Source: Tipula vernalis (taxonomy: Eukaryota; Arthropoda; Insecta; Diptera; Tipulidae). Taken from it: 64,000 bases of DNA. Positions within the stretch are counted from its first letter, which is position 1. Each line of letters begins with the position of its first letter. Shown one piece after another: positions 22,591 through 33,154 of this stretch. The notes below the pieces were generated by a model, which ran no database searches, had not been told where the DNA came from, and saw nothing but the letters and a program-made list of their open reading frames with translations. The stretch is from positions 65,894,789-65,958,788 of the forward strand of contig OY282558.1 of assembly GCA_958295665.1 (NCBI GenBank), given 5' to 3'. The translations under genes were made by a program, and so were the position numbers.

Positions 22591-24020
22591 TGGCACCAAC
22601 ACAAGTTAGTAAACCAGCGGAAAAAGAGGTAATTTCGCCAATACCGTATAAATCTAGTTCATTTAATGAATAACTAGATACGATTGTAAACACTGAATTT
22701 CTGAATGTAAGGACCAATACAGCCATTTCTAGCTCATTAACAGATCCAAAATATACAGGAGCACCATCATCGTACTTTCCGTCCACAAACACCAGGCAAG
22801 TGAAAAATACGGTCGCTGATTTTTTTTTCGAAAGTCGAAGCACGACAAAGCCAAGATCCTTTTGCTAGAATTTTTCAACAGGTGGGACCAACACAATTTG
22901 TAGGAAGAGCTGGCAGTAATACAAGTCTACCAAACCTTGCAATGTATCGAGAACAAAGTAGGCATTCCGATCACTTTCAACAACCAGTTCCACAATTACG
23001 ACAGGATAACTTTTACATAAGTTACGTCAGAGGTGGAACTTGTCGTTTGATGGCACTGAGTCAACCAATGTGCATGATTTTATTTATCGGCTTGAACACA
23101 TGGCAGCAGATGATGGATTCCCAGAGGCTGAACTTACTAAGGTGTTACACCTTTTCTTATCAAAAAAGGCTGAAGACTGGTACTGGGTGCACAAATCAAC
23201 CAATCCAAATGCAACATGGCACTCTATGAAGACGGCGCTTCTTTCATTTTTCAGCAGCTATGACTTCGAAGAGGAGACTAAGGAGCAGATATTACGCAGA
23301 TTCCAGAGTCCTAGAGAATGTTTTTCAGATTTTGCTTTAGCGATCCAAAAATTAAATACCAGGCTACAATTTCGATTAACCGAAAACCAGCTTATTTACA
23401 GATTGTGCCAAATTTTAATCCAGCATTACGGAACGTGACACTCCCATACCAAAATTCAGTGACTACGGTCGAAGAATTGCGCACGTTATGCCAACGATAC
23501 GAGAGAATGTGGGACCAGGCAGGCTACGACCCCAGGCGGTTTAGTGATAACAATGTAAGACGCAGACCCTTGGTGAACGAGATGCAAATTGAAAATATCA
23601 GCTGCGGCATAAATCAACACAGACAGCAAAATGAACCAATGGAATTGAGGAGGGAGTTGGAAAATCAACCTAGATTCTCTGTTGAGGCCATAATCCAGAA
23701 ACCTCCAGATCGACGAGATTTTACCAGCGACCAAACCATAAATTTAATATGTTGGAACTGTAGAGATATAGGTCACCGGTACCAGGATTGCTTAAACGAG
23801 TTCACCGATATCTTCTGTTTTGGTTGTGGAGCGTCAAAACTGCCGGCAAAATAGCCAGGAAAGCACTCGACCGAGTGTGATGATGTCGAGGGGATCGCAC
23901 TCGGGAGAAAACTCGAAAGTTCACCATTCTACTCCTCAAAACACACCGAACATCAGAGTATTAACCAACCATCAAAATCATTCGAATCACCAATAGCCAT
24001 TTCACACAGTAATATTCAAA
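22591..24020 (+). pseudogene. gag: Gypsy 2 gag with CCHC knuckles
   Basis: A likely start is MAPTQVSKPAEKEVISP at about 22590. The core gag domain is at 23040-23438 (SFDGTESTNVHDFIYRLEHM, FLSKKAEDWYWVHK), followed by a frame switch to 23318-23854. The latter ends in CWNCRDIGHRYQDC and a partial second knuckle FCFGCGAS. Several stops are present. Confidence 0.85.
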
Positions 24021-24099
24021 ATCTTAAATAACTCTAACAGATCATATCGTTCTATTGCATATTTTAAAAATAAAAAATTACTTCTCAAAAATTGTGTTT

Positions 24100-24584
24100 C
24101 ATCCATTTCCAATAATTTTGTCAAAGATGATTCACGTTCTTACGCCAAAATCACTCTTGCATCCAAACCCATATACGCCTTAATGGACAGCGGGGCTTCT
24201 GTGAGCGTTTTAGGCAAAAATTCTCTCCAGTTTTTAGCAGAATCCAAAATTAAATATTGTAAGGTTAATTCCTTTATAAGAACAGCAGACGGAACACGCA
24301 ATTTAATAGAGGGTTATGTATGGTTACCTGTCACTTTTGGTTCTAAAACGGAGAACATCAAATTTTGTATTGTTCCCAGTTTGGAATCAGAAGTATATCT
24401 TGGAATTGATTTTTGGGAGCGTTTTAACATTGTGCCAACTGTCCACGTTAGTGAAATAAAAATAATCGAAAAAGAACAAAGTAATTCCCACGTGTTGACT
24501 GAATCGGAACAAAAAGAATGTGTTGGAATCGTAAGCCTATTTCCTTCATTTTCTAAAGATGGACTCGGAAAGACGCACCTGTAG
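24100..24584 (+). pseudogene. Gypsy 2 aspartic protease
   Basis: ALMDSGASVSVLGKNSLQFL has the catalytic D-S-G-A at 24186-24197. SLESEVYLGIDFWERFNI forms the C-terminal protease block. The frame is open from 24183 to 24584 and then shifts into RT. Confidence 0.85.
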
Positions 24585-25800
24585 TGACGCACCTGTACGA
24601 GCATGAAATTATTGTAAAAAAAGAGGTAAAACCAATTAAACAACGATATTACCCTATATCGCCTGCCGTACAGCAATGTCTTTACGAAGAAATTGTAGAA
24701 TGTTACACCTTGGTGTAATTGAAATAAGCAAAAGTGCTTGGAGTTCGCCAATGACGATTGTACGGAAACCGAACGGAAAGACAAGACTATGTTTAGACGC
24801 ACGAAAACTTAACTCGGTAACAGAAAAGGACGCATATCCTTTACCCATAACTGACGGACTTCTTGGAAGACTTTCTGACACGAAATGCATAACAGGACTT
24901 GACTTAAAGGACGCCTTTTGGCAAATCCCGCTTGCGGAATCCTCACGCGAGAAGACGGCATTTACAGTACCGGGGCGGCCACTCTATCATAATGTGCAAT
25001 GCGGCCCAATCAATCTGTCGGTTGATGCACCAAGTAATACCGCGTGAACTACATGATAGAGTTTTTGTGTATCTCGACGATTTGCTGGTCATCACCGCCA
25101 CATTGAGGGAGCACTTTGTGTTGTATTGTGGCGGGACTGACTATTAACGTTCAAAAGAGCAATTTTGTGATGCGGGAAATAAGGTACTTGGGATATCTAG
25201 TAGGTGAATACGGCTTGAGACCAGATCCTAGTAAAATTGAAGCAATTTTAAATCTACATCCACCTGAAAATGTCAAACAAACCAGAAGATTACTCGGTAT
25301 GGCTGGATGGTACCGCAGGTTTATTCTCAATTTTTCAGCAATCACGGCTCCTATAACAGATTGCTTGAAAAAAGGAAAATTTAATTGGACTCAGGATGCA
25401 CAAGACTCTTTTAATAATTTAAAATCACTCCTTACTACAGCTCCAGTATTGGTTAATCCTTGCTATGATCAACCGTTCTTCATTCGTTGTGACGCAAGTA
25501 CGGAAGGCTTGGGTGCAGTTTTATACCAAAAAGATACCGAAGAAAATGAACGGCCCATAGCATACATGTCACAGAAATTGGACAAAGCCCAAAAAAATTA
25601 TTCAGTGACTGAGCTGGAGTGCTTAGCAGCGATATTGGCCATAAAAAAATTCAGACCATACGTAGAAGGCCATGATTTTACCATAATAACGGATCATGCT
25701 AGTATAAAATGGCTTATGGTACAGTGAGATCTGAGTGGTCGACTTGTGCGTTGGAGTTTGAAGCTACAAGGCTACAGATTCTCCATTGAACACTAAAAAG
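24585..25800 (+). pseudogene. pol: Gypsy 2 reverse transcriptase and RNase H
   Basis: RT blocks are WSSPMTIVRKPNGKTRLCLD, ITGLDLKDAFWQIPL, the catalytic YLDD at 25070-25081 (in a shifted frame) and GWYRRFILNFSAITAPITD. RNase H reads PFFIRCDASTEGLGAVLYQ, TELECLAAILAIKKF and IITDHASIKWLM, with its Asp and Glu present. A TGA at 25726 and later frame changes disrupt the end. Confidence 0.9.
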
Positions 25801-25823
25801 GCAAAGACAATGTCGTTCCTGAT

Positions 25824-26582
25824 ATGTTGTCACGAATTTATTGCAATACCACAGAAGAATATTTATCGAGTATAACTAAATTAAATTCTCTTCCTGATAT
25901 AGCTTCATCTGAATTCGAAGACGAAGAATATAAGGAATTGAGGAAAAAGATTGAAGCGAATCCAAATAGTTTTCCAGCCTTTTGCGTCAACAATGAACGA
26001 ATATTTATCCGACTGGAACCAAGATCAAAAAATGATTTATCTGATCTCTCAGAATGGAAATTATGGACAACTGCAAAAATAAGGAACGAGCTGATCGAAA
26101 AAGAACATTGTGATCCATTATCATCACATGAAGGAATCGCTAAAACTTTGGAGAGAATACGGCGGTACTATTATTGGCCTGGTATGAGCAAAGAAGTGAG
26201 AGATTTTATTGCGAAATGTGATATTTGTAAAATGTCTAAGGCAACCAATCGAACTTTGAGACCACCTATGGGTAACATGCACCAAATTGATAGGCCATGG
26301 CAGCAGGTCTATATAGACTTACTCGGTCCTTATCCAAGATCAACACAAGGAAAAACCGTGATCCTTATTGCGTTAGACCACTTCACGAAATTCGTGGTTC
26401 TAAAAGCATTGAGTAAAGGTAGCTCGCAACAAATTATAGAATTCCTACAAAATGAAATATTTTTTGTATACGGAGTACCGGAGACCATCCACTCAGATAA
26501 CGGATCCCAGTTTAAAAGTACTGAGTACAAGAACTTACTGCATCAATTCGGTGTTACTGACTCAAAAACTGCAATATACTCG
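25824..26582 (+). pseudogene. Gypsy 2 integrase, part 1
   Basis: The H2C2 finger is complete: HCDPLSSHEG ... CDICKMSK at about 26107-26240, with YYWPGM between. The core begins VYIDLLGPYPRS (first Asp) and IHSDNGSQF (second Asp at about 26495). The frame stays open to 26582, where the Crypton begins; the remaining codons to 26741 belong to the Crypton hairpin and are not integrase. Confidence 0.9.
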
Positions 26583-26585
26583 TAT

Positions 26586-26724
26586 GTTATACCACAAGAC
26601 GATCGAAAATTTTCGATTATACGAGACGTATTGCCTGAAACACCACGAGACCGAAGGTCGAGTGGTGTTTTGCAAAGGCAATACGTCGAAATAAGAGAAA
26701 ATTATCCATTGTCGTGTGGTATAC
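26586..26724. repeat. Terminal palindrome (imperfect hairpin) of the Crypton
   Basis: The outer arms are TATACCACAAGACGAT and, on the other strand, TATACCACACGACAAT. The inner arms are gacgtattgcc...acaccacgagacc (26625-26652) against ggtcgagtggtgt...ggcaatacgtc (26656-26687), with a 3-base GAA turn. The hairpin starts three bases inside the element boundary and ends 57 bases beyond the recombinase stop. It may be a recombinase binding or attachment structure (inference), or a separate MITE that happens to sit at the edge. Confidence 0.9.
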
Positions 26725-26780
26725 AGGAGACTATATCTTGAATAAAGAAAACAATAAATTTAAATAGAAAAGTTACAATT

Positions 26781-28001
26781 TTAATAATTATAAATAAATG
26801 TACAATTATTATAGATATTTGTTGCTGCATTACACGGTTGAGAAGACGGTTCCTTTAAGGAAGAAGACGGTTCTTTTAAGGAAGAAGACGGTTCTTCTAC
26901 GGAAGAAGGCGGTTCTTCTTTAATTAAGGTTGTATCTTTCCTTAAATTTGAAATTATGCTGTTGTGATGTTTTTCGTTTAGTTGAAGGTATGGTTGAATG
27001 GAATTGGCTGAGGTGTGGCCTGTAATTTTTATTATTTCCTGAACGCTTGTGCCAGCACTTGATAATTCGCTAACAGCGGTTGACCTATTCGAGTGGTTGG
27101 TTATTTTTACTCTTTTTGTGTCTATTCCTATAGATGCTGCACCTTGTTTTGTCCATTTACTGAGTTCGTTTACTCCGAGCGGAATATTTTTGTACCAGCA
27201 ACTATCCGGATATTTATTCCAGTCTTTATTCACAGTAAGAAATAAACGATTAGTTTTAATGCTTTTGGTCCGTTTCTACATCATTTTTCTATATAATCGG
27301 ACAGGGCAATGATTTATGTTTCCTGCATTTGTAGTTAACCATTTACTTTCAGCTGTTCGCTGATTTCCTCCTTGGGCGGTTTTAGAGAAAACCGAGTTAT
27401 ATTCGATACGTCCTGTTTCTTTCCCGAAATTATCTTTTTCATCTGTAAAATAGTCTAAAAGGCACGAAACTGATTCACCTCCACGCCAAGCGAGTTCCAC
27501 AGCAGCAATTTGATAAAATTTACGTTGCAGACCGGAGGGCGTGTTTTCGTCAAATGTATCCAAAATTTTGCTGATTTCATCAGCCACTAACGCCGTTGAG
27601 CTGATTTTTCGTTTCGTCGGAATAGCCTGAAGTACTCTTCTTTTCGAATTTTTCGCATTTACCGCGGCTTGAAACACTACATCTTTAAATGGGTCAATGG
27701 TTCGCTTAAATTGCGTAAAATATTTCTGGTGCACCATTTTAGCGGTAATATTCCAAATTGTTTTAACTACTCCTTCCTTATACTCCGTGCCATCTTGTTT
27801 CCGCATGTTGAAAGCCCAATCTTTTAGAATTAGGGCGAGTTCTTCGTTGGTTGTATTTTCATCCAACTGGTACTTTCGCACATTACAAAATTGATTAAAT
27901 TGTCTTAAAACATATTCGTGAGTTTTTTTTGTATTTGCCGGCTTGTTGTTTTCGATCATTTCATCAATTATTTGTAAAGAATTATTCCCGAAACGATCCA
28001 T
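26781..28001 (-). pseudogene. Crypton tyrosine recombinase with one in-frame TAG
   Basis: The frame runs from ATG at 28001 to the stop at 26781, 406 codons, interrupted only by TAG at 27278-27276. N-terminal part: SAM-like core-binding region (KTHEYVLRQFNQFCNVRKYQ ... LALILKDWAFNMRKQDG). Catalytic part: Arg in VELAWRGGESV, His and Arg in TNHSNRSTAV, His in ITGHTSANS and the Tyr in IQPYLQL. This matches the DUF3504/Crypton group, whose conserved block is TNHSxRxT...TGHxS...Y. It has an acidic C-terminal tail with a repeated EEPSSSLK motif. It is presumably a nuclear enzyme for excision and integration. The single TAG suggests recent inactivation, readthrough or an assembly error. Confidence 0.9.
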
Positions 28002-28242
28002 TTTGGATTTATTGAAGTCGATAACTGGAAACTGACATATATAAACAGAATTGTTGTTTTTCTTTTGTCAAATTTCAAATTTGCTAAGCCTACACGATTT
28101 TAATTATGCTACTACATTTTACAAATGTTTATATAATCGATTATACAAAGGCTTATATAATCGATGTAACCATAGTTACTATATTTTAACTATTAGAAAA
28201 ACCAGGCATACATTGATTTTTATAATTTAATGAGTGATATAG

Positions 28243-28530
28243 TCGCCACAATCCAATCAGTCAGAACGAGTCAATCGGTCTATCTTAGCTGCGATAAGGT
28301 CATTAATAGGACAAACACACACATTGGGATAAGCATTTACCAGAAATAGCGTCTGCACTTCGTAACGGTGTATACGAAACAGTTCAAAATTCACCTCATT
28401 TTCTGTTATTTGGATACCATAAAATTAATCATGCTCAGGATTATAAATTATTAAAGCAACTTGGGGCAATATCAACAACAAAAAAACAAATTTCGGATGG
28501 AATCGTGAATGCTCGAAATTAATTCAATCG
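28243..28530 (+). pseudogene. Gypsy 2 integrase, part 2
   Basis: Directly after the Crypton the sequence encodes the integrase Glu region (SERVNRSILAAIRS) and, after a one-base shift and stops, LPEIASALRNGVYETVQNSP and LKQLGAISTTKK. This matches the corresponding part of element 1 and proves that the Crypton split a pre-existing integrase gene. Confidence 0.88.
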
Positions 28531-28649
28531 AAAAATCAATTTTGGGCAAAACGAAGTTTGCCCGATCAGCTAGCAATAGTAGCAATAGCAGAAAGAGTAA
28601 TGGAGTTTTTTGAAAATCAAACTGATTAGGGTGGATTAATTGATTTTCA

Positions 28650-29200
28650 CACAGATAGTACAGTGTTTGATGGGCAGATTTTTCAAAAAATTTTGAAAAC
28701 CTAGGAAGGACAGAGATCGGTCTATAATTGTTAATATCCCATTTAGACTCAGATGTGGATATTGGAGTTATACGTGCTATTTTTATCTAATCAGACAATT
28801 TGCTGGATAAAAAGTTTCGTTTATAAAATTGCACATAAGACGAGTTATTGAGAATTAAAGTAAGGTAGAATATTGTAGTAAATAATGAAACCAAACGGCA
28901 TACCAATTCAATTCGACTTAATTAAATTATTGGGGTTTTATGTTATTGTTTTACGATTGTCGTGTTGAATTCGTGTTGAATAATTCTATATGAAAATATT
29001 TACAAGATAGTCTTGTAATTCACCACATCCGTTTCACGTTCGTTTAAAATATTTAGATTGAAATCATTAAATACAACACTTTGTTTGTACTGGTTCAATA
29101 TGTGATACAGTTCGCTGCGTTTAATCTCATAATCAAGATCAATATTTATGATAGCAGAAATACCAATGTTCACGAGTTAGATGAAATGATTTAAAATTAA
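28650..29200 (-). pseudogene. Jockey-like LINE 5' part (endonuclease and RT start)
   Basis: Reading from 29200 on the minus strand: a decayed APE-type endonuclease block (LYHILNQYKQSVVFNDFNLN, matching the GDFNxxLL motif) at 29145-29040. At 28770-28680 the RT entry block NNYRPISVLPRFSKFFEK is nearly perfect. The intervening part is degraded. These domains precede those of the fragment at 8.77-9.66 kb, so the two may be complementary pieces of one family. Confidence 0.75.
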
Positions 29201-30330
29201 CAAGACCACTTTGCTTCTCAACGCCTCAATTTTAAAAAATATTTCTATTTTTTCCTGTTCATTTCTGCAGATGTCGTATATATTTGATATCGATGAACTA
29301 TGCTGTTTTGATTAGTACTAGTTGATTACTCTCCTTCAAACGTGCAAATATTTTTCCAATGCTACACCAAACGTGAGCTAATTGCTTTTTTTCGACTGGT
29401 TCAAGGTTTTTATTAGCTGTACAACATTATTTTTCGCAATCCGTATATTAATAAAAATTTGTTTATCACCAACCTAATCCAATATGGGACACTACAACTT
29501 TTTCGTCGAGTTGGTTTATGTTTTTTTGAACACTTGAACTTGATAAACTCATTGGTAAGACTATATATTAACAGTTTTACTTTTGAGCTTGATGCATTAG
29601 GAATTTAATTAGCTATTTCGTGTACTTTTAGTATCTGAGTTGAAATCTGTTACAAGGGTTGGTAATGGGCCAAGCTGATAAGGTAATTCCTATTCATAGA
29701 AATGAATGTGTTTCGAATTTCAATTTTCAAATTGCCATTTGACTGAAAGTGATAAAGAGTCATAAACACTCCTTTTCAGAGATTTCAACTCAGGTTGTGA
29801 TAGTTCAGAGATATCTGAATGAATTCTCTACCATGTTGAAGAGTATCTCCTTTCCCCAGAATTTTTTTTTTTTTTTTTTTTTTTTTTCAAATTTTAATCG
29901 TTTAATCGCAATTTTGACTGAAATTGGCAAAATTTCATTAACGACAGATTTGGACTCAATTTCTAATAATAGACGTTCACAGCTGAACAAATTCGCCATC
30001 CATCAAGATAGAAAGTTATTCCTTATTCCCCAAAAAAAATGTGTTCCAAATTGTAATCTCCAAACCGCATTTGTAATAAAATTCACTTTTAGATTGGTGT
30101 GAAGCTTATAAAAAATAAAAAATATAAGCATGTTCTAGAAAGTACACTGTTAACAAAATTCCAATAAGAATTTTGAGTGAAATGTCCTAAAGTAAAAATA
30201 TATGTGAAGTTTATAACAAAAAAATAATTCAGAATAGGGTTTAGAATGAGACGTAAATCATATGGTATATCAGGCTCGAACAGAATCTATAATGACTAAT
30301 GAATCTATAACTATATGACGTAACAAAAAA
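29201..30330. other. Non-coding stretch with T26 run
   Basis: AT-rich DNA containing a T26 homopolymer at 29862-29887. Open frames across it are low complexity. No gene supported. Confidence 0.6.
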
Positions 30331-30855
30331 TGGCATCTTGCGGCAATCGCTGTAATATTCATGTAATTTGTTTGATGAATAAATAAAACGTGTAGAATCG
30401 ATATGACGTAACAAAAAATTCAAATTTGGTATTCCTCCCAACAGTTGAGAAATGAGGTATACAACGTTAGATTCATGGTACTTAAGGCTATTAATCCCCA
30501 TTAATGGCATCTTGCGGCAATCCCTGTGATATTAATGTTATTGGTTTGAACAACAAATAAAACGTGCCGAATCGATACGACGTAACAAAAAATTCAAATT
30601 TGGTATTCCTCCCCACCGTTGAGAAATGCGGTATACAACATTAGATTCACGGCACTTAAGGCTAATAGTCCCCACTACTGGCATCTTGCGGCAATCGCTG
30701 TAATATTCATGTAATTTGTTTCATCCATAAATAAAACGGGCAGAATCGATGTGACGTAACAAAAAAATTTAAATTTGGTATTCCTCCCCACTGTCGAGAA
30801 ATACGGTATCTAATGTTGTAGATTCACGGTACGCTATTAGTCCCCACTAATGGCG
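30331..30855. repeat. 174-bp tandem repeat, 3 units
   Basis: Units begin tggcatcttgcggcaatc at 30331, 30505 and 30679, giving an exact 174-bp period with substitutions between units. Each contains acgtaacaaaaaa, tttggtattcctccc and ccccact. A truncated copy (atgacgtaacaaaaaatggcatc) precedes the first unit. It resembles a short satellite array and has no coding capacity. Confidence 0.93.
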
Positions 30856-31029
30856 GAGTGGGTAAGTAAATATTTTTTTTTGTTTTTTTTTTGTGCTTTA
30901 TTGTTTTATGCAACTTCTATCTTTAATATTAATATTATTTGGACCTCATTTAGCTTTTATTGTGGCGGTACATCGCGCAAGTGTTGTGCAAAAACATTGG
31001 TTAAACAATTAGTTTACTTTTACGCTTAC

Positions 31030-31470
31030 CCTCCTACCGTCATAGGACATAAGAGGGGTTCTCGGACTAGCAACGGGCAAACGAATATCGTTCAGCTTAG
31101 TGAGAAGAAGACTGGCTAAAGCTGGCTTGCAAGTACTTGAAACAGCCCAGATTTCGCAATACGAATCAACTAAAACCAGTCATAAACAATTTGCTGTGGG
31201 CCTAGGAGCACGCTTCTTGGACTCCAGAGATGTGGAATAACTTTATTTTCTCTGATGAATCCAAATTCAAGCTGCATGTTTTAAATTGTATAATCCTCGC
31301 ACGAAGAAAACCTCAAGAGTGGCTAAGCAACAAATGTCTTTTAAGACTTTAACGGAAAACTGAAAGAATTATGGTCTGGGAAGGTACCACAGCAGCTGTT
31401 TATCTGCAAGTACTATATAACGAATTTGAGCACTTTGTGTTAGAGCTTTTCGGCGATACTTTCCGATTTA
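31030..31470 (+). pseudogene. Tc1-like transposase relic
   Basis: Fragments in several frames read LRRRLAKAGLQ, then EMWNNFIFSDESKFKLH at 31229-31280 and ARRKPQEWLSNKCL. These match the Tc1-family catalytic domain, whose second Asp lies in the FSDES motif. The third catalytic residue region is not recognisable. Transposase cuts at inverted terminal repeats; this copy is dead. Confidence 0.8.
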
Positions 31471-32041
31471 TTTTTTAACTCCATGCAATACTTCCAAAGT
31501 TGTGAGAAACTACAATATATTCATTTTGAATTGTAGATAATAAAATGGACTTTCAGATAAACAACAATAATTTCTTAAAATCCTATTTTTTTTCTTATCT
31601 CTTCATTTAAACGTAAAAAAGTCCTTCCCAAAACCCAATAAAAAAATGTTTGGTTTATTATGAAGCTAGACGCAGCAAGAAAGCGCCCAGAATCAATTCA
31701 AGCTTTAAAAAGTTTATTGACAAACATCTAGGAATACATAACTTCTGTGATTTTGAAAGATTTATAAATATCAATGAATCAAAAATAAAAAAGAAATGGT
31801 TACTTTATTCGATTACTGTAGCTCTAATCAACGTATTTTGAATATTTTGGCATCTTTTCGGTTTTTCCAAAATGAAACAATCAGCCAATTGCTTTCAATA
31901 GTTTTGTAATTTTAGCCAAAAAAAACTCCAATTTGTAATAAAATATGTTCCGCCATTTTTTGTTTCCAGCACTGTATATGTCTATCTCATAAAACTGTGG
32001 TTTTAACAGTGTAAATCACTCACACTTACGAATAAAAAAAA
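31471..32041. other. Non-coding tail of the Tc1 region
   Basis: Sequence up to ccagcactgtat near 31978 resembles the AT-rich 3' part of Tc1-like elements, and cactgTA could be a terminal repeat end. I cannot find the partner repeat. No gene. Confidence 0.4.
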
Positions 32042-32042
32042 C

Positions 32043-32357
32043 TCCAATTGGAATTTCACACCCATCATTTTTAGTACTACATCAAAACCAACAAAAATGT
32101 TTATACAAGCCAAACAGTACAAACACGTAAGATATAAAAAAGTACATTAAGGCGTAGTATTAGTGATGCATATAAATAAATCAGAAAGTATATATACACA
32201 AAACAGATAAGTATAGGTGATAAATTCATAATAAATATAGTGTACATTTTTTTAATAGGATCTGTGTAAGGAGCGAACGAGACGGCTTGTATAAACATTT
32301 TTGTTGGTTTTGACTACATACATATTTCCATAGGAATCAAGATTTTTTCCAATTGGA
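32043..32357. mobile_element. Foldback/MITE-like element
   Basis: A perfect 30-base inverted repeat (atcaaaaccaacaaaaatg... at 32082-32111 and its complement at 32284-32313) lies inside an outer matching pair tccaattgga at 32043-32052 and 32348-32357. The boundaries and target duplication are uncertain. It has no coding capacity. Confidence 0.7.
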
Positions 32358-33154
32358 ACTAAAGTTAACAGTATGAAACTAACACATACATATATAAAAT
32401 ATATGGTAAATTAGCTCAAAGTTTGATTAAAGTTTGCTATAGTGTGGAAAATTCGATTGTCGATTAAGTTATTAAACTGTGCGTTACATTATATTATTGA
32501 AATCAACGTAAAAGTTCAAGTACAATACCTATTAACAAAATCTGAAAAATTAAAAGAAAATTTTAATAATCATCATATGCATCGTTCGGAATTTGATAAA
32601 TTATCATATAACTGCAGTATATTTCAATATCATACATCCATGTGGCAGAGCTGCAGTATATTTCAATATCATACAGCCATATGTTAAGAATTAAACCATC
32701 AGTCATTACATTTGGAAATTTTCGCAGTAGCTGTTATATCAGAAACATAATTTTGCCTTATCATCAGCATCATAACGTGGAAACGGCTCATTACATTTCA
32801 TCAACAAACGGTTCAATTAAAATCGGGATTTCATTGGTTACCATAATCACATCATTAATATTATATTATGGACACTACAATTTTAAACAGCATCTTCATC
32901 TTATATGTTACGGTAAACCACATTTCCAGCAATAGCAGTATCAACAAGTGAAAACCAACATTACAGTTTAATAAATAGCTGTACCTTATCATCATTTCAA
33001 CGTGGTATAAACCTAGGTAAAATATCTATGTCTCAAATTATTTTTTTTTAGCATTTACTATTAATTTCTAATTCTGTTTTTTATATTTTTTTATTATTAT
33101 TTGGTAAATCTGATAAATCACCGACTTGAGGAGCTCAATTATATTCATGTGGTT
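32358..33154. other. Non-coding stretch with a small tandem duplication
   Basis: AT-rich. A short block ctgcagtatatttcaatatc is repeated at about 32612 and 32651. This is upstream of gypsy 3; no matching 5' LTR was found for the candidate 3' LTR at 38085. Confidence 0.5.

Larger units (their letters stand above)
26583..28242 (-). mobile_element. Crypton (tyrosine-recombinase DNA transposon), complete
   Basis: A 1660-bp element inserted in the gypsy 2 integrase. On the left the integrase frame ends ...ATATACTCG at 26582. On the right it resumes CCACAATCC at 28246. Only TCG (26580-26582 and 28243-28245) is shared, so either a 3-bp duplication or the recombination core. The element encodes one tyrosine recombinase on the minus strand and has a long palindrome exactly at its left end. 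There are no long terminal inverted repeats between the two ends, as is usual for Cryptons. Confidence 0.9.
22591..28530 (+). mobile_element. Ty3/gypsy retrotransposon 2, split by a Crypton
   Basis: Gag, protease, RT, RNase H and integrase domains occur in order from 22591 to 26582. The integrase then stops inside its catalytic core, is interrupted by a Crypton (26583-28242), and resumes in the correct frame at 28243 and continues to about 28530. It is related to element 1 at 2.3-6.3 kb. No LTRs are identified. The frame is broken in many places. Confidence 0.92.

Noticed and set aside
27231..27233. GTG as start of a separate Crypton C-terminal gene
   Set aside because: The frame is continuous with the upstream half across a single TAG; the GTG is an internal Val codon.
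29749..30102. 117-codon frame with poly-Phe
   Set aside because: Created by the T26 run; no other protein-like feature.
30331..30855. CRISPR-like array
   Set aside because: Units are contiguous 174-bp repeats without spacers, in a eukaryotic genome.
31650..31841. 63-codon frame after the Tc1 relic
   Set aside because: Lies in the AT-rich tail of the Tc1 region and matches no transposase motif.
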